This document shows positions 34,598-44,811 of a DNA stretch of 64,000 nucleotides, piece by piece. Made by a program: the position numbers and the translations under genes. The notes under the pieces were generated by a model. That model was given only the letters and a program-made list of their open reading frames with translations, did not search any database and was not told the DNA's origin. Where the stretch lies: contig NZ_VUYS01000005.1 of assembly GCF_008389435.1 (NCBI RefSeq), positions 143,086-207,085 of the forward strand, in the 5' to 3' direction. Position 1 is the stretch's first letter. Every line of letters starts with the position of its first letter. This DNA is from Candidatus Nitrosocosmicus agrestis (lineage in GTDB: Archaea > Thermoproteota > Nitrososphaeria > Nitrososphaerales > Nitrososphaeraceae).

Positions 34598-35230
34598 ATG
34601 AGTAATCAATTCATATCCAAACACAATGATGAAAACATTCTTCTCAGCCCTACCGCTAATGCACATATAATCCTAATTCATGAAAATCAGTTTGATTTAG
34701 ATACAGCAATAGCGACTTATATTAATGAAGGACTAAAGAGAGGTCAACTATGCATTTATGCTTCGGTTAGTTTAGCAAATGAAGGTTACTTGGACGATTT
34801 TTCGAAGCGAATTACAAACTACAAAGAAAATCTAGAGGAAGGAAATTTGATTCTTATAGATATGAGACCTCATTATGTTAATGCAATGGCAGGAAACTTA
34901 GAATCTTATGATGAATTGAAAGAAGCAATAACAAATATTGTCAGTAAGGACAAAAATAGATCTGACAAGTTTATTCGAATAATTGGCGATTGCACAACGT
35001 TGTTACTCCAAAATAAGCATTTAGAACAATGTATTCAAGTTGAACAATGGTGTAACCAAAATCCATTAGAAGGTTCTATTCTTTGTGCATATCCAAAATC
35101 ATTATTGAATCAGTTTCCAATTAATGTCTGTCTTTCTAGATTATTTAATTGTCATGATATAATAGTCAACAGCAGTGGAAAACTAATTCCCAAGTTTGCT
35201 AGACAATACATGTTCGAATTCAAGTCATGA
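34598..35230 (+). CDS. MEDS-like sensory protein (second copy)
   Basis: The 210-residue protein fits the MEDS pattern. It has HIILIHENQFDLDTAIATYI then EGLKRGQLCIYASVS, central NLILIDMRPHYVNAM, FIRIIGDCTTLLL, and VEQWCNQNPLEGSILCAYPK in place of the usual ICLYH segment. It has no attached output domain. A strong GGAGAGAAAG ribosome site precedes ATG 34598. It is only distantly similar to the MEDS protein at 9617. Ligand and role unknown. Confidence 0.6.
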   Translation: MSNQFISKHNDENILLSPTANAHIILIHENQFDLDTAIATYINEGLKRGQLCIYASVSLANEGYLDDFSKRITNYKENLEEGNLILIDMRPHYVNAMAGNLESYDELKEAITNIVSKDKNRSDKFIRIIGDCTTLLLQNKHLEQCIQVEQWCNQNPLEGSILCAYPKSLLNQFPINVCLSRLFNCHDIIVNSSGKLIPKFARQYMFEFKS

Positions 35231-35359
35231 GATAAATAAGCCAAATTTTATTAATCTATTAGTCTATTTTATAAAAGCGAGTATTAACGTTAACTTAAAG
35301 AACTAACAATGTTATAAAAATACTCAATCTTAATATGGAACATTTTTCTGTAACAGTTT

Positions 35360-36076
35360 ATGAATAATATAAAGACTATTTTCTTATTATTATTCCTATT
35401 AATAGGAACAACATGCTTAAATGAACCTTTTATGCCTCTCAGTAATGCCAGTAGTAATTCAAATGATGAAGATGATTGTGATCCTGAGGATAGGGAATTC
35501 TTTGGAGACGACTGGTGTAATGACTTTGGCTCCTCTTCAGAAGCCAATGATGATATTGATGCCAATGACGATGATTGTGATCCTGAGGATAGAGAATTTT
35601 TTGGAGACGACTGGTGTAATGACTTTAGTTCAAGTTCCGACGATAGTAGCGATGAACAAGATGATTCAGCAATAACAGATAATGATGATGGAGATCTAGC
35701 CTCTCAACCTTCATTAGAACCTGAAGAACAAGAACAGCAAGACAATTTCCAATCTATCCCTGATACTCCTGAAAATGATAACCTTCTTCCTGCTCAAGAA
35801 TCTGGCAAGGGATTAAATGATAATTGTTTAAAATCAGGATTTAGCCAGGAGAGATGTAATAACATGCTATTTTCTGATGATCCTGGGGGATACTGCACAA
35901 CACTTAAGATGGGTGGTTTGCCTTGTCCTAAAATACAGGATCCAGCATTCACTTATGGGAATCCAGAGGCAGCAAGGTTTCAATCAGAACAGCAAATTGA
36001 AAATACGGAACGTGCGATACAAGAATTTGATGATGCAGTACCAAATGACTTAGGCCAAGGGTTTGCAGATAATTAG
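35360..36076 (+). CDS. secreted acidic protein with Cys-containing repeats
   Basis: A signal peptide (MNNIKTIFLLLFLLIGTTCL) precedes an extremely acidic body of about 215 residues. Two copies of DDCDPEDREFFGDDWCNDF (about residues 37-56 and 69-88) are separated by a Ser/Asp linker. The C-terminal part has four more cysteines (CLKSGFSQERCNNM and GGYCTTLKMGGLPCP). Paired cysteines suggest disulfides outside the cell. The acidic clusters could bind Ca2+ or other cations. Family not recognised. Confidence 0.65.
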   Translation: MNNIKTIFLLLFLLIGTTCLNEPFMPLSNASSNSNDEDDCDPEDREFFGDDWCNDFGSSSEANDDIDANDDDCDPEDREFFGDDWCNDFSSSSDDSSDEQDDSAITDNDDGDLASQPSLEPEEQEQQDNFQSIPDTPENDNLLPAQESGKGLNDNCLKSGFSQERCNNMLFSDDPGGYCTTLKMGGLPCPKIQDPAFTYGNPEAARFQSEQQIENTERAIQEFDDAVPNDLGQGFADN

Positions 36077-36306
36077 CGTTTATCAGGTTCACTTAATTTT
36101 TTATAATTATTTATTTTCCACATATGTTTAACCAGTCTGAAGTTATTGTCTTTTCATTATTTCCAAAGTATGGACTATGCTTAACATGCAAACTATATTA
36201 TCGGACCATATTCATTTACTCACAATATGTTAATTATAATAGTTAATGATAATGGAGTTGATTGCAAAAATAAAGATTTTTAAATAACCTGCAATTCAAT
36301 GATGTA

Positions 36307-36903
36307 ATGAATAAGCATTTAATTATAATTTTAGTTATCCTTTCGTTAGGATTGATGCTTTTCCCTTATAGTGCAAATGCTCAGACGCAACTCGAAGACT
36401 TAACAAATACGTTTAATGATAACTCTACAGGTTTTACCATACATTATCCATCAGATTGGCAAGTTGCATCCAATCAACAATTAGAAACTATATTCGGTCC
36501 TGCTATAGAAGAATTGCAAGATAATAATACTGATATGACTATCGAAGAAATTGGTAAACCATTATTAATTCTATATCCAAAGCAACCAACTGGAGCTAAT
36601 ATTATGGTAATGTATCAACAACTTCCTTCCCCCATGACATCTCATTCTTTCATGAATTCTTCATTAATGTCTTTACCTGTGGATATTATAAAACCGAGTA
36701 ATATTTCGTCGACTTCAATAGGGGGATTAGCAGCATTTAAAGTTGACTTAACCGATATAGTTAGCAATACGGTATTGACTCAGCTGTATGTTACAAAAAA
36801 TAGTACTAATGGGTTTATTATACAATATCCTGCAAATGATGAATTAGAACTACAGGAAATACAAAGTATAAATTCAATAGTTGGATCAATTAGATTCAAT
36901 TAA
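36307..36903 (+). CDS. secreted PsbP-like domain protein
   Basis: A signal peptide (ending SANAQ) leads into a domain beginning STGFTIHYPSDWQVA. It continues ILYPKQPTGANIMVMYQQL and ends STNGFIIQYPANDELELQEI then INSIVGSIRF. This is the PsbP/DUF1795-like pattern that occurs many times in thaumarchaeal genomes. Role unknown. It lies in a run of exported proteins at 35-39 kb. Confidence 0.7.
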   Translation: MNKHLIIILVILSLGLMLFPYSANAQTQLEDLTNTFNDNSTGFTIHYPSDWQVASNQQLETIFGPAIEELQDNNTDMTIEEIGKPLLILYPKQPTGANIMVMYQQLPSPMTSHSFMNSSLMSLPVDIIKPSNISSTSIGGLAAFKVDLTDIVSNTVLTQLYVTKNSTNGFIIQYPANDELELQEIQSINSIVGSIRFN

Positions 36904-37049
36904 TTTTTATCGAATGTAGTTATTTAGAATTATAAATTTTTCAGTAAGATTGTATTTGCAATTGAGTTGTTGGAGAAGAATGTTTGAATTTGAGCTTAAT
37001 TGGCATGCGGTAAGGATAAATACCACAAATGTAAATGCTCTCATAGTGA

Positions 37050-39464
37050 ATGAAAAAAAATAATCATTTGTTTGTATTTGGCTTAACACTTTTTTTAGTA
37101 ATTTCATTATTAGTTTCTCCATCTCTCGTGGGTATGAATGTCATGGAGAATGTATATGGTCAATCTTCTGGAGAATCAGATCCAAAAATTCGAACTGGGC
37201 CGCCTGCAGATGAATTTATCTCTAAGGATTTTCCTATTTCTGAACAAAATCCTACTAATGCTGAAATCCACGGGGATACAAAAGTAACAACAACAACTCC
37301 CACCCCTCCTACTAATGCTGAAATCCACGGGGATACAAAAGTAACAACAACAACTCCCACCCCTCCTACTAATGCTGAAATCCACGGGGATACAAAAGTA
37401 ACAACAACAACTCCCACCCCTCCTACTAATGCTGAAATCCACGGGGATACAGTTAAGATATCAACTCCTGAACCGCCTTCTTCAGTAGTAAAAAAGAATC
37501 CTTTTAAGATTTTCAAAGGATTGAAAACAATTGTTCCAATCTTCGCAGTTGCTGGGTTGTTACTAACAGCGCAGAGTGCTCATGCTGCTTATCAAAATGG
37601 AGATTATGGTACGGCTATAGGCGATTCTATGCAAGTATTAGGTGATTCTATTGCTATAGCTGGCGTTGTTACTGTGCAGCCGGAAATAGTGGCGGCCGGA
37701 AAGGTGCTAAGTTATGGTGGACTAATTGTAAGTACTGCCTTCTTCTTTTTTAAGGGCGGGTTAAAGATGATGGATTCGTTGAAAGCTGAAGCCAAAAAAG
37801 CTCCTTTCGTCTCTAATTCCAACCCCATTACAAGAGTAAGTGATACTAGAAGCAGTAATAACGAGGACAATAGTCCCAGATCTGTAGTAGAATCGGTATC
37901 AGCCAGAATTTGTGATAGTGCCTGTCTTGCTGAAAATAATGATGTGGATCCAGATAATCCAGATAATCCAGATAATCCAGATAATCCAGATAATCCAGAT
38001 AATCCAGATAATCCAGATAACGTCGGAAGTCTCCCTCCAATTTGTAATCCTGGTCAAATTCTAACATTTGAGGGTTGTGTACCTGAGACTCCAACATGTG
38101 GTGAAGGCGAGGTCTTGGAGAATGGCCAATGTGTACCTGAGACTCCAACATGTGGTGAAGGCGAGGTCTTGGAGAATGGCCAATGTGTACCTGAGACTCC
38201 AACATGTGGTGAAGGCGAGGTCTTGGAGAATGGCCAATGTGTACCTGAGACTCCAACATGTGGTGAAGGCGAGGTCTTGGAGAATGGCCAATGTGTACCT
38301 GAGACTCCAACATGTGGTGAAGGCGAGGTCTTGGAGAATGGCCAATGTGTACCTGAGACTCCAACATGTGGTGAAGGCGAGGTCTTGGAGAATGGCCAAT
38401 GTGTACCTGAGACTCCTCCAATACCCCCGTGCACCTCTGAAAACGTGGGCTCAGGTAATTGTAAATCTGATAATGCAGAATGTACGCAGAATCCTGTACT
38501 TCCTGCTGCTGTTAATTGTAATTTTACCGATAGTGAAGGTAACACTCATCTTTACACTTATTGGAATGGTGTTTTACACGGTTATTGTGCGCCAGGTGGA
38601 GGATGTGTCTCTACTCCCATAACAGGTCCTCCAGTTGACGCCCCTCCGCCACCACTCTCCACAACTGAAACTGCCACACTAGCAACAACTGAAACTGCCA
38701 CACTAGCAACAACTGAAACTGCCACACTAGCAATAAGTACAGTTGCACCATGTGAAAGTTTGACATCTATTAAATCTAATTGCTCTAGCGTGGTATCCTT
38801 ACCTTCTACTTTAACTCCTTTTATCACTACAACTGAACAGCCTACAGCCGAATCTACTACAACTGAACAGCCTACAGCCGAATCTACTACAACTGAACAG
38901 CCTACAGCCGAATCTACTACAACTGAACAGCCTACAGCCGAATCTACTACAACTGAACAGCCTACAGCCGAATCTACTACAACTGAACAGCCTACAGCCG
39001 AATCTACTACAACTGAACAGCCTACAGCCGAATCTACTACAACTGAACAGCCTACAGCCGAATCTACTACAACTGAACAGCCTACAGCCGAATCTACTAC
39101 AACTGAACAGCCGCTTTCAGACTCTGATGATAGGCTTGACAATTCTCAATCTAGTGACAATATTAGTGATGACAACGGCGGAAGTGATGACAACGGCGGA
39201 AGTGATGACAACGGCGGAAGTGATGACAACGGCGGAAGTGATGACAACGGCGGAAGTGATGACAACGGCGGAAGTGATGACAACGGCGTAAGTGATGACA
39301 ACGGCGGAAGTGATGACAACGGCGGAAGTGATGACAACGGCGGAAGTGATGACAACGGCGGAAGTGATGATAGTCAAAGCGGTAGTGATGACAACGGCGG
39401 AAGTGATGACAACGGCGGAAGTGATGATAGTCAAAGCGGTAGTGATGACAACGGCGGTACCTAA
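37050..39464 (+). CDS. large secreted surface protein with five tandem-repeat blocks
   Basis: The 804-residue protein has a signal peptide (ending VYGQS). The first repeats are of TNAEIHGDTKVTTTTPTPP (three full copies plus a variant). A hydrophobic central region follows, IVPIFAVAGLLLTAQSAHAA and LIVSTAFFFFKGGLKMMDSL. After it come PDN repeats, six copies of CGEGEVLENGQCVPETPT, a Cys-containing segment, nine copies of TTTEQPTAES, and about fourteen SDDNGG units. The Cys repeats (two Cys per 18 residues) look like small disulfide-bonded EGF-like knots. Thr/Ser/Pro stretches are likely glycosylated stalks. No cell-wall anchor is recognised. Near-identical DNA units mean it should vary in length between strains. 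Confidence 0.8.
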   Translation: MKKNNHLFVFGLTLFLVISLLVSPSLVGMNVMENVYGQSSGESDPKIRTGPPADEFISKDFPISEQNPTNAEIHGDTKVTTTTPTPPTNAEIHGDTKVTTTTPTPPTNAEIHGDTKVTTTTPTPPTNAEIHGDTVKISTPEPPSSVVKKNPFKIFKGLKTIVPIFAVAGLLLTAQSAHAAYQNGDYGTAIGDSMQVLGDSIAIAGVVTVQPEIVAAGKVLSYGGLIVSTAFFFFKGGLKMMDSLKAEAKKAPFVSNSNPITRVSDTRSSNNEDNSPRSVVESVSARICDSACLAENNDVDPDNPDNPDNPDNPDNPDNPDNPDNVGSLPPICNPGQILTFEGCVPETPTCGEGEVLENGQCVPETPTCGEGEVLENGQCVPETPTCGEGEVLENGQCVPETPTCGEGEVLENGQCVPETPTCGEGEVLENGQCVPETPTCGEGEVLENGQCVPETPPIPPCTSENVGSGNCKSDNAECTQNPVLPAAVNCNFTDSEGNTHLYTYWNGVLHGYCAPGGGCVSTPITGPPVDAPPPPLSTTETATLATTETATLATTETATLAISTVAPCESLTSIKSNCSSVVSLPSTLTPFITTTEQPTAESTTTEQPTAESTTTEQPTAESTTTEQPTAESTTTEQPTAESTTTEQPTAESTTTEQPTAESTTTEQPTAESTTTEQPTAESTTTEQPLSDSDDRLDNSQSSDNISDDNGGSDDNGGSDDNGGSDDNGGSDDNGGSDDNGGSDDNGVSDDNGGSDDNGGSDDNGGSDDNGGSDDSQSGSDDNGGSDDNGGSDDSQSGSDDNGGT
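37254..37450. repeat. 57-bp coding tandem repeat (3.4 copies)
   Basis: Identical 57-base units encode TNAEIHGDTKVTTTTPTPP within the surface protein. Confidence 0.9.
37950..38019. repeat. 9-bp coding tandem repeat (about 7 copies)
   Basis: GATAATCCA units encode Pro-Asp-Asn repeats. Confidence 0.9.
38094..38416. repeat. 54-bp coding tandem repeat (6 copies)
   Basis: Identical 54-base units encode CGEGEVLENGQCVPETPT. Confidence 0.92.
38831..39112. repeat. 30-bp coding tandem repeat (9 copies)
   Basis: Identical 30-base units encode TTTEQPTAES. Confidence 0.92.
39165..39459. repeat. 18-bp coding tandem repeat (about 14 copies)
   Basis: Units of AGTGATGACAACGGCGGA encode SDDNGG, with two SDDSQSG interruptions. 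Confidence 0.9.
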
Positions 39465-39625
39465 TATGCGAACAAATCCCATCCCTCCATAGTATTATGA
39501 AGAATGTGGAAAGAGTTGATCTACTTGAATATAAATCCAGAATTATTTGACCTTATACTAGCAATATCCCAATCCGTTCTAGGCCAGTATATAGACAAAT
39601 AATTAAAAAAGAATCCGTCATTTGT

Positions 39626-39658
39626 GTCAAATTTGTTTCACAAACCTCTGGCCCATTG
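39626..39658. repeat. 33-base direct repeat, left copy
   Basis: GTCAAATTTGTTTCAC, then a 7-base variable part, then CTGGCCCA-TG; the right copy is at 40479-40511. The two flank the phosphatase gene. The end CCTCTGGCCC also matches ten bases of the tRNA-Pro 3' end. Confidence 0.6.
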
Positions 39659-39758
39659 ATCATACTAAATTGAATCTTCGATATCGAAAAAAATTTGAAT
39701 TGACTTGAGTTTATGATTTTGTCTATTGTCTTTAAATTTTTAATGTTGTAAGAGATCC

Positions 39759-40316
39759 ATGAATAAGGTATACGAAATTAACTCGAATATTCTCCTACTT
39801 GCTAATATTGCAATAGTAATTCCTTTAAAATTAGAAAGGATAGATGGATTAATATCTAATTATTATAACAAACAATGTAGGGATCTACAGATGACTATCT
39901 CCATCATAATACCTGATAAATTATCTACTGCAGGCATGGGTGAATATCATTACTCATTTCTACAAGAGGGACTTTATCAGCCTGATCAAGATTCTCCTGA
40001 AAGTTGGAGAGTAGTCAGTGTTAGACATCTAGTTGATGATGACTCAAACAGCCTACAAGAGTATGAGAAATGTATTGATACGGCTATAGCCACAATTAAT
40101 CAGCATGGAAAGGTAGTAATTTGTTGTAGTTATGGTATATCACGTAGTAACGCTATTGCTGTAGGTGTACTTGTAAAACATTTTGGAATGGATTTTGATA
40201 ATGCGGTAGAATTAGTAAAAAAAATGGTCAGCAAAGCAAATATCAAAAATGCACATATAATAAAACTAAAAGAACTATTCGGAATTAACAATAGCAAAAC
40301 CTTTGTCTCCACTTGA
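39759..40316 (+). CDS. dual-specificity protein phosphatase
   Basis: The 185-residue protein ends with the cysteine-phosphatase signature VVICCSYGISRSNAIAVGVL. Cys123 and Arg129 form the C-x5-R P-loop. The general-acid Asp is probably in the HLVDDDSN segment (about 90-97). The residue before the catalytic Cys is Cys rather than the usual His. It would remove phosphate from Tyr/Ser/Thr in proteins or from RNA/nucleotides. The first 50 residues (ILLLANIAIVIPLKLERIDG) form the start of the fold. A direct repeat flanks the gene on both sides. Confidence 0.8.
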   Translation: MNKVYEINSNILLLANIAIVIPLKLERIDGLISNYYNKQCRDLQMTISIIIPDKLSTAGMGEYHYSFLQEGLYQPDQDSPESWRVVSVRHLVDDDSNSLQEYEKCIDTAIATINQHGKVVICCSYGISRSNAIAVGVLVKHFGMDFDNAVELVKKMVSKANIKNAHIIKLKELFGINNSKTFVST

Positions 40317-40478
40317 TGTTTTAAAATTACAAATAATCTTAGTTGTAAACTGTCGTCAAAGTGTGTGCTTGTAAATACGCAATACGAATTGAAATCTCCT
40401 ACTTTTCGGCCTTTTCAGTTATGCTAGTCTACTCAAGATTCTGTATATATGAGTATATGGAAAAATTAATCCATGATG

Positions 40479-40511
40479 GTCAAATTTGTTTCACCACTGT
40501 CTGGCCCACTG
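40479..40511. repeat. 33-base direct repeat, right copy
   Basis: Shares the first 16 bases (GTCAAATTTGTTTCAC) and CTGGCCCA with 39626-39658, with differences in between. Confidence 0.6.
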
Positions 40512-41731
40512 TTATATTGCTACTTTCTTAATATTCACAAATAAAACAAAAGATGAAAGAAAAATTTGGAATTAGAAGCACAGAAACAAGTTTTAATGTT
40601 CATGTTTTTATTTGTATTTAATATAGGTAGCTTCAACTATAGTTATGACCTAGAACAAGTAGGAGATTTCTTTGATAATGTTGTTTCTTTCCTATTTAAG
40701 ATATCGTAAAAAGATGTGAATTTCTATAAAGATGAAAAAAGTATCTTTGGATGGGGACTTTAACAGTATTATGATATTTTTGCAATACTCATTCTTGATC
40801 GAGTGTTTAGCTCACAATTTTGCAGAGGTGTACTAAATAACGCTAATTACAATAAAGACCTATTCTCTATGGAGGAACATATGAAACTGAGATGTGTATT
40901 GATTCATAACTCTAATCATATCTAATAAGATTACTAAGGAATGGAATATTGATGATTGCAAGATATTGATGAACATGTAATTGATTTTAATAACAAGTCT
41001 TTAGTATCAAAATGTTACTGAGAGAGAAATAATTATAGGTTAGATAGATTTCTTCTTAAAATGATATCCTTTTACCACACGTACAATATGAGTGAAAAAT
41101 TCTTCTGTTGACTCGATCTTTGCAAAGTGAATATTAAATATGACGATTTTTTTTGATTAATGATGAATATGTCTCATAATGACTAAATTCAGTTTCTAGC
41201 TTCTCTTAATAGTCATTTCGAAACCGAAACCTCGAGGCTTTGGAACTATTTTATTTTCTTTATTTTTTTATTATTGAAAAATGCAGTATTTTTAGAACTT
41301 GTATAACCGTCTAGCAATAAGTAATATATATTTTACAAAAAAATAATGCGGTCAAACTATTTGTACACAAAAAGATGAGATCTGTTTATCCCTTTGGTAA
41401 ATGAACAAATAAGATATAATTTTTGTTCCAAATAATACGTATTTAAATTAGTAGTTATTCCAACTGTGCTTCAAATAATGACTGGAAGTGGATGAAGCAA
41501 ATCAAGGAGGAGACACAGCAGTCTTGTTAACGCGTATAGAATGGATCTTTTAACTTTATTGATGTTTAGATTATATCTTTTTTACAAGTCATAGTCAAAA
41601 AAAATTAATCAATAATTTTGTTAAACTCTAGTAGAAAAATCAATCTATTAATTAATGTATAATATTATTATAAAAAAAGAATTCAGAATCAAATATCCAA
41701 ACTATGATAAGTTATTTTTCAATTATACATT
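40512..41731. other. gene-poor AT-rich region
   Basis: About 1.2 kb with no credible coding frame in either direction and no RNA gene recognised. It probably holds decayed sequence. Confidence 0.5.
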
Positions 41732-42007
41732 ATGATTATAATGAGTAACGTAACAAAAAACCATAAAATGGGCATAGTAGCAATCTTTGTTGCCGCAGCT
41801 TTAGTAGGTTCAGTAGTTGCATTCGGTAACGACAATATGGCATTTGCCACAAAAAAACACAATGACGCTGAGCAAGAAATTGAACAAGGACAAGCAAACG
41901 AACAGAATGCACAATGTGTTTCTGGAGAATTTACCTTAGCTTCATGCAATAACGTTGGAATACAATTACAAGAACAGCTTGGTAATTTGGCTTTAGGCCA
42001 ACGATAA
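41732..42007 (+). CDS. small secreted protein with one QNAQCVSG curlin-like repeat
   Basis: The 91-residue protein has a signal peptide (VAAALVGSVVAFGNDNMAFA). One repeat follows, EQNAQCVSGEFTLASCNN then VGIQLQEQLGNLALGQ. The two repeats in the 50161 protein have the same plan: Q-N-(A/S)-Q-x-V-S-G then S-x-N-N then Q-x-Q-x-x-x-G-N-x-A-L-x-Q. The last part resembles the curlin amyloid repeat (Q-x-G-x-x-N-x-A-x-x-x-Q). The two cysteines could form a disulfide. The start is ATG 41732 or the in-frame ATG at 41741. Confidence 0.65.
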   Translation: MIIMSNVTKNHKMGIVAIFVAAALVGSVVAFGNDNMAFATKKHNDAEQEIEQGQANEQNAQCVSGEFTLASCNNVGIQLQEQLGNLALGQR

Positions 42008-43079
42008 ACTTTTTATTTTTAAAATAAAAATTAATTATTATTTTTACTGCCAATTATAATATTACTATTTTAGTGACTTTCATTTTAAATAAATGTACAA
42101 TGTCCATTTCACATGAAATAAAGAATAACTACTGCGTATTTGAGAAAAAAATGAGAATCTGCTGACATTCGCCTTTGTGAGCATACTGATATTTAGTTAA
42201 CATATGTAACATTACATTGGTTATATCATTCATTAAAATATAAGTTACCTCAGCTGTTTGATTGTGTTGATTTGGCCTGTTTTTTATCCGGATAAAAACT
42301 TACTATTGGCTATCAAAACAGATGGGAAACATATGTCCAATCTACTGTGAATAAGTCTGCAAAAAGTTGTCCGCAAAAGAATTAATACTTTTTCATCCAT
42401 TCTGTGCAGGGCATATTAACAAATTTGGTAAGGCAAAAAACCATGTTATTTGTTTACATGGTTCCAATTCTTTCCATATTTATTACAATACTTTACATCT
42501 GTAAGGTTTAGATCTTAACATCTATACATTTGCTTCATAGGCTGTTGTCAAATTCCCACTGAATTCGATTAGATTTTGCTGTATCCATATTATTTGAAAC
42601 TCATCTTTATTCATCCACAATACACACATATCAGTTTCCAGATCTCCATAGTGAATATGAATTGACCTAGTAGGGATCAAGCATACTGTAGACAATTTGT
42701 ATGGTAACAATATCGTGTTAACTTTTCATCCATTGGATTTCGAAATAGATAGTGGGAAGAATAGAAAACGCAATAAACAAAAAAAGAATTTATCTATTAT
42801 CTAACATAGTTAAAACAAGGGATTGAGTCGTTAGAGATTTTGATTATTATTACTGCTTTATTCTGCCGTCGCTGATTTAGATATTTATCTCATATGCCTT
42901 ATTATTTTTCCATTGTGCAAAATTTTTCTGAAATTATATGAAAGAAAAAGAATCTTTTCATAGTAATTCATCCAAAATACCATCTAAAGTCAAAGGTCAA
43001 GTAAATGAATGAATACCTTTAATGTTCATCCTTTTGACCGCATTTGCTGTTTCGTGTATTTTTTAAGCAATACAAATGA
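42008..43079. other. gene-poor AT-rich region
   Basis: No supportable gene. A 62-codon minus frame near 42522 lacks any protein-like signature. Confidence 0.5.
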
Positions 43080-43800
43080 AGATAATCTTGCCGTGTTGCA
43101 GTCAATATTACTTCGACAACAACCAAACTTCAATTAATGTTGGGGAAGTATACGACCAAAAAACAATACAAATTGAAAATACCTTCATAATGTTGTAATC
43201 CTTATACCAACTGAAGCCTACGAATCAATTAATCAAAAGAAAAGTCAGCGGCCATTGGCCATTGGCCATTGCGTCCTAAATTCCACAAAACTTGTTAGTT
43301 AGTAAAGATACAGCCGTAACCTGGCATAACGTAGGTGTGGATTATGACCCTATAATAAAATTTGTAAGCCCGGTAAATGAAATATTTTTGAACCTGAAAC
43401 GTTTCCTTATTTAGGGTATATTACAGTAGTTTTTAATAAAGCGGACAATATCCTTATTTTGAAGATGGCGACCTTAACGATGACAAATCATTCAAGATGA
43501 CGGGTACAGTGCATGTTATAGAGTCTACTAATGGCACTGAAACTAACAAACAGCCTCCTATAAAGAAGGCTGGATACTAGAAGGTGCCATCAAAAGACTC
43601 GGATGCAATAACTTCCTCGTGGACTAGTGATGGTTATTAGGTGCTTGGAAGTCATGCTTTTAATGATGTAAAATGCGGACAAAAGGGAGCCGGTCCTACA
43701 CAGACAAGAATAGTATGGGACTCTGATAAAGATAATGTGGAACAACTGCTTCAGCCGATTGTAGATATAACGAAGGAATTCCATATAGTTAAAAGAATTC
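43080..43800 (+). pseudogene. decayed secreted protein, probably cupredoxin-related
   Basis: Protein-like pieces occur in several forward frames: VSKDTAVTWHNVGVDYDP near 43290-43350, IFEPETFPYLGYITVVFN near 43385-43435, GQYPYFEDGDLNDDKSFKMT then GTVHVIE near 43448-43530, and VLGSHAFNDVKCGQKGAGPT near 43640-43700. The TVTW and G-Y-Y/F...GTV layout resembles a cupredoxin, but copper ligands are not preserved. Multiple stops and shifts show long decay. A GGCCATT triplication at 43250-43271 lies inside. Confidence 0.45.
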
Positions 43801-44080
43801 TATATCTGTAATTTCACTAAATGGAAATATTTTACTTCTTGAAAATACTATGCAGTTAGAAAATGTTCACTGTATTATTCCTTCAACGATATCGGATCAT
43901 GTATTTTTTTGATTATGTAGAGCCGACAAACATGATAAATATATGCTTACAAAGAATATTGATTGTTCATCTGTTTTTCAATGTTTCCTATTAGTCTGTT
44001 TGTTATACTTGGAAAAGCAATTGAACTGATAAAGTGTTATGCAAGAGAGATATATGTGATATGAGAAATTAATTAATTAA

Positions 44081-44446
44081 TTAAGATGCTTTTTTTACAA
44101 TTGATAAAAAGAACAGACTTAATATTGCTAATGTTATTGACGTATGGAATAGATCTTGTAAGAGATAGTTAGAATAGTAGTATTTTTCCATTATTAATTC
44201 TACAAATACATCAAATGCAAACAAACCAAAGGCAATTGCAGCATACTTGATGTTTTTTACACCTGTCTTTCGATAAGAAGACAGTGAAAGCACCAAAAGT
44301 GCGATTGAAATAACTCCTATCAAAATACTTTCTAAACTCTCAACTGTTATCGCGATGTCAGCTTGAAGCAAAAAATCACCGAAATTTAGATTATTAACCG
44401 AATTTAAAAGTAAGGAGGAAGAAGGTAGTTGTATAAATTCAATCAT
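44081..44446 (-). CDS. small membrane protein of unknown function
   Basis: The 121-residue protein has three clear hydrophobic helices: ILIGVISIALLVLSLSSYRK, YAAIAFGLFAFDVFVELIME and TSITLAILSLFFLSIV. Short charged loops lie between them. No transporter motif. In archaeal genomes such proteins often sit beside small winged-helix regulators, and one lies about 370 bases away on the other strand. The start is ATG 44446. Confidence 0.6.
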   Translation of the reverse strand: MIEFIQLPSSSLLLNSVNNLNFGDFLLQADIAITVESLESILIGVISIALLVLSLSSYRKTGVKNIKYAAIAFGLFAFDVFVELIMEKYYYSNYLLQDLFHTSITLAILSLFFLSIVKKAS

Positions 44447-44811
44447 ATATCAAATTCTTTTCCTTGATTCCTATTGACTAAAGAACTGGATAAAATATTT
44501 CAATGTTTTTGTACAAACCTCTATCTGATTATTTTTTATTCTAAAGAATCTTGGCAAAACATTTAGTTAATTGTATCATATTTTTTTTAAGTCAGGAAAG
44601 TTTTACCATGTTTGAATCCTTTGAATAAAAACAATGATTACAAAAATTCATGTTTTTGTTCTATTATTCCATTTTATCAATATTCCTCAGAATATGGATG
44701 TTATATTGTTTCGTGTATGTTCAGTTTGAATATTGCCTCTAGATCATTTTCTAAACCAAACTTGCAAAATTTCGCCGACATAATCGGTATCAATGCTAAT
44801 AGAAAAATTAG
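44447..44811. other. intergenic, nothing firm
   Basis: Divergent spacer between the membrane protein and the winged-helix gene. A 67-codon plus frame at 44612 is not protein-like enough to call. Confidence 0.45.

Noticed and set aside
37254..39459. repeat blocks considered as a CRISPR array
   Set aside because: Units are contiguous without spacers and encode in-frame peptide repeats.
37160..39492. several long frames over the tandem repeats
   Set aside because: Periodic DNA keeps other frames open; only the plus frame has a signal peptide and coherent domains.
23698..41000. exact distal attachment site for the tRNA-Pro element
   Set aside because: Reading by eye I found only a 10-base match (CCTCTGGCCC near 39647); too short to call an attachment site.
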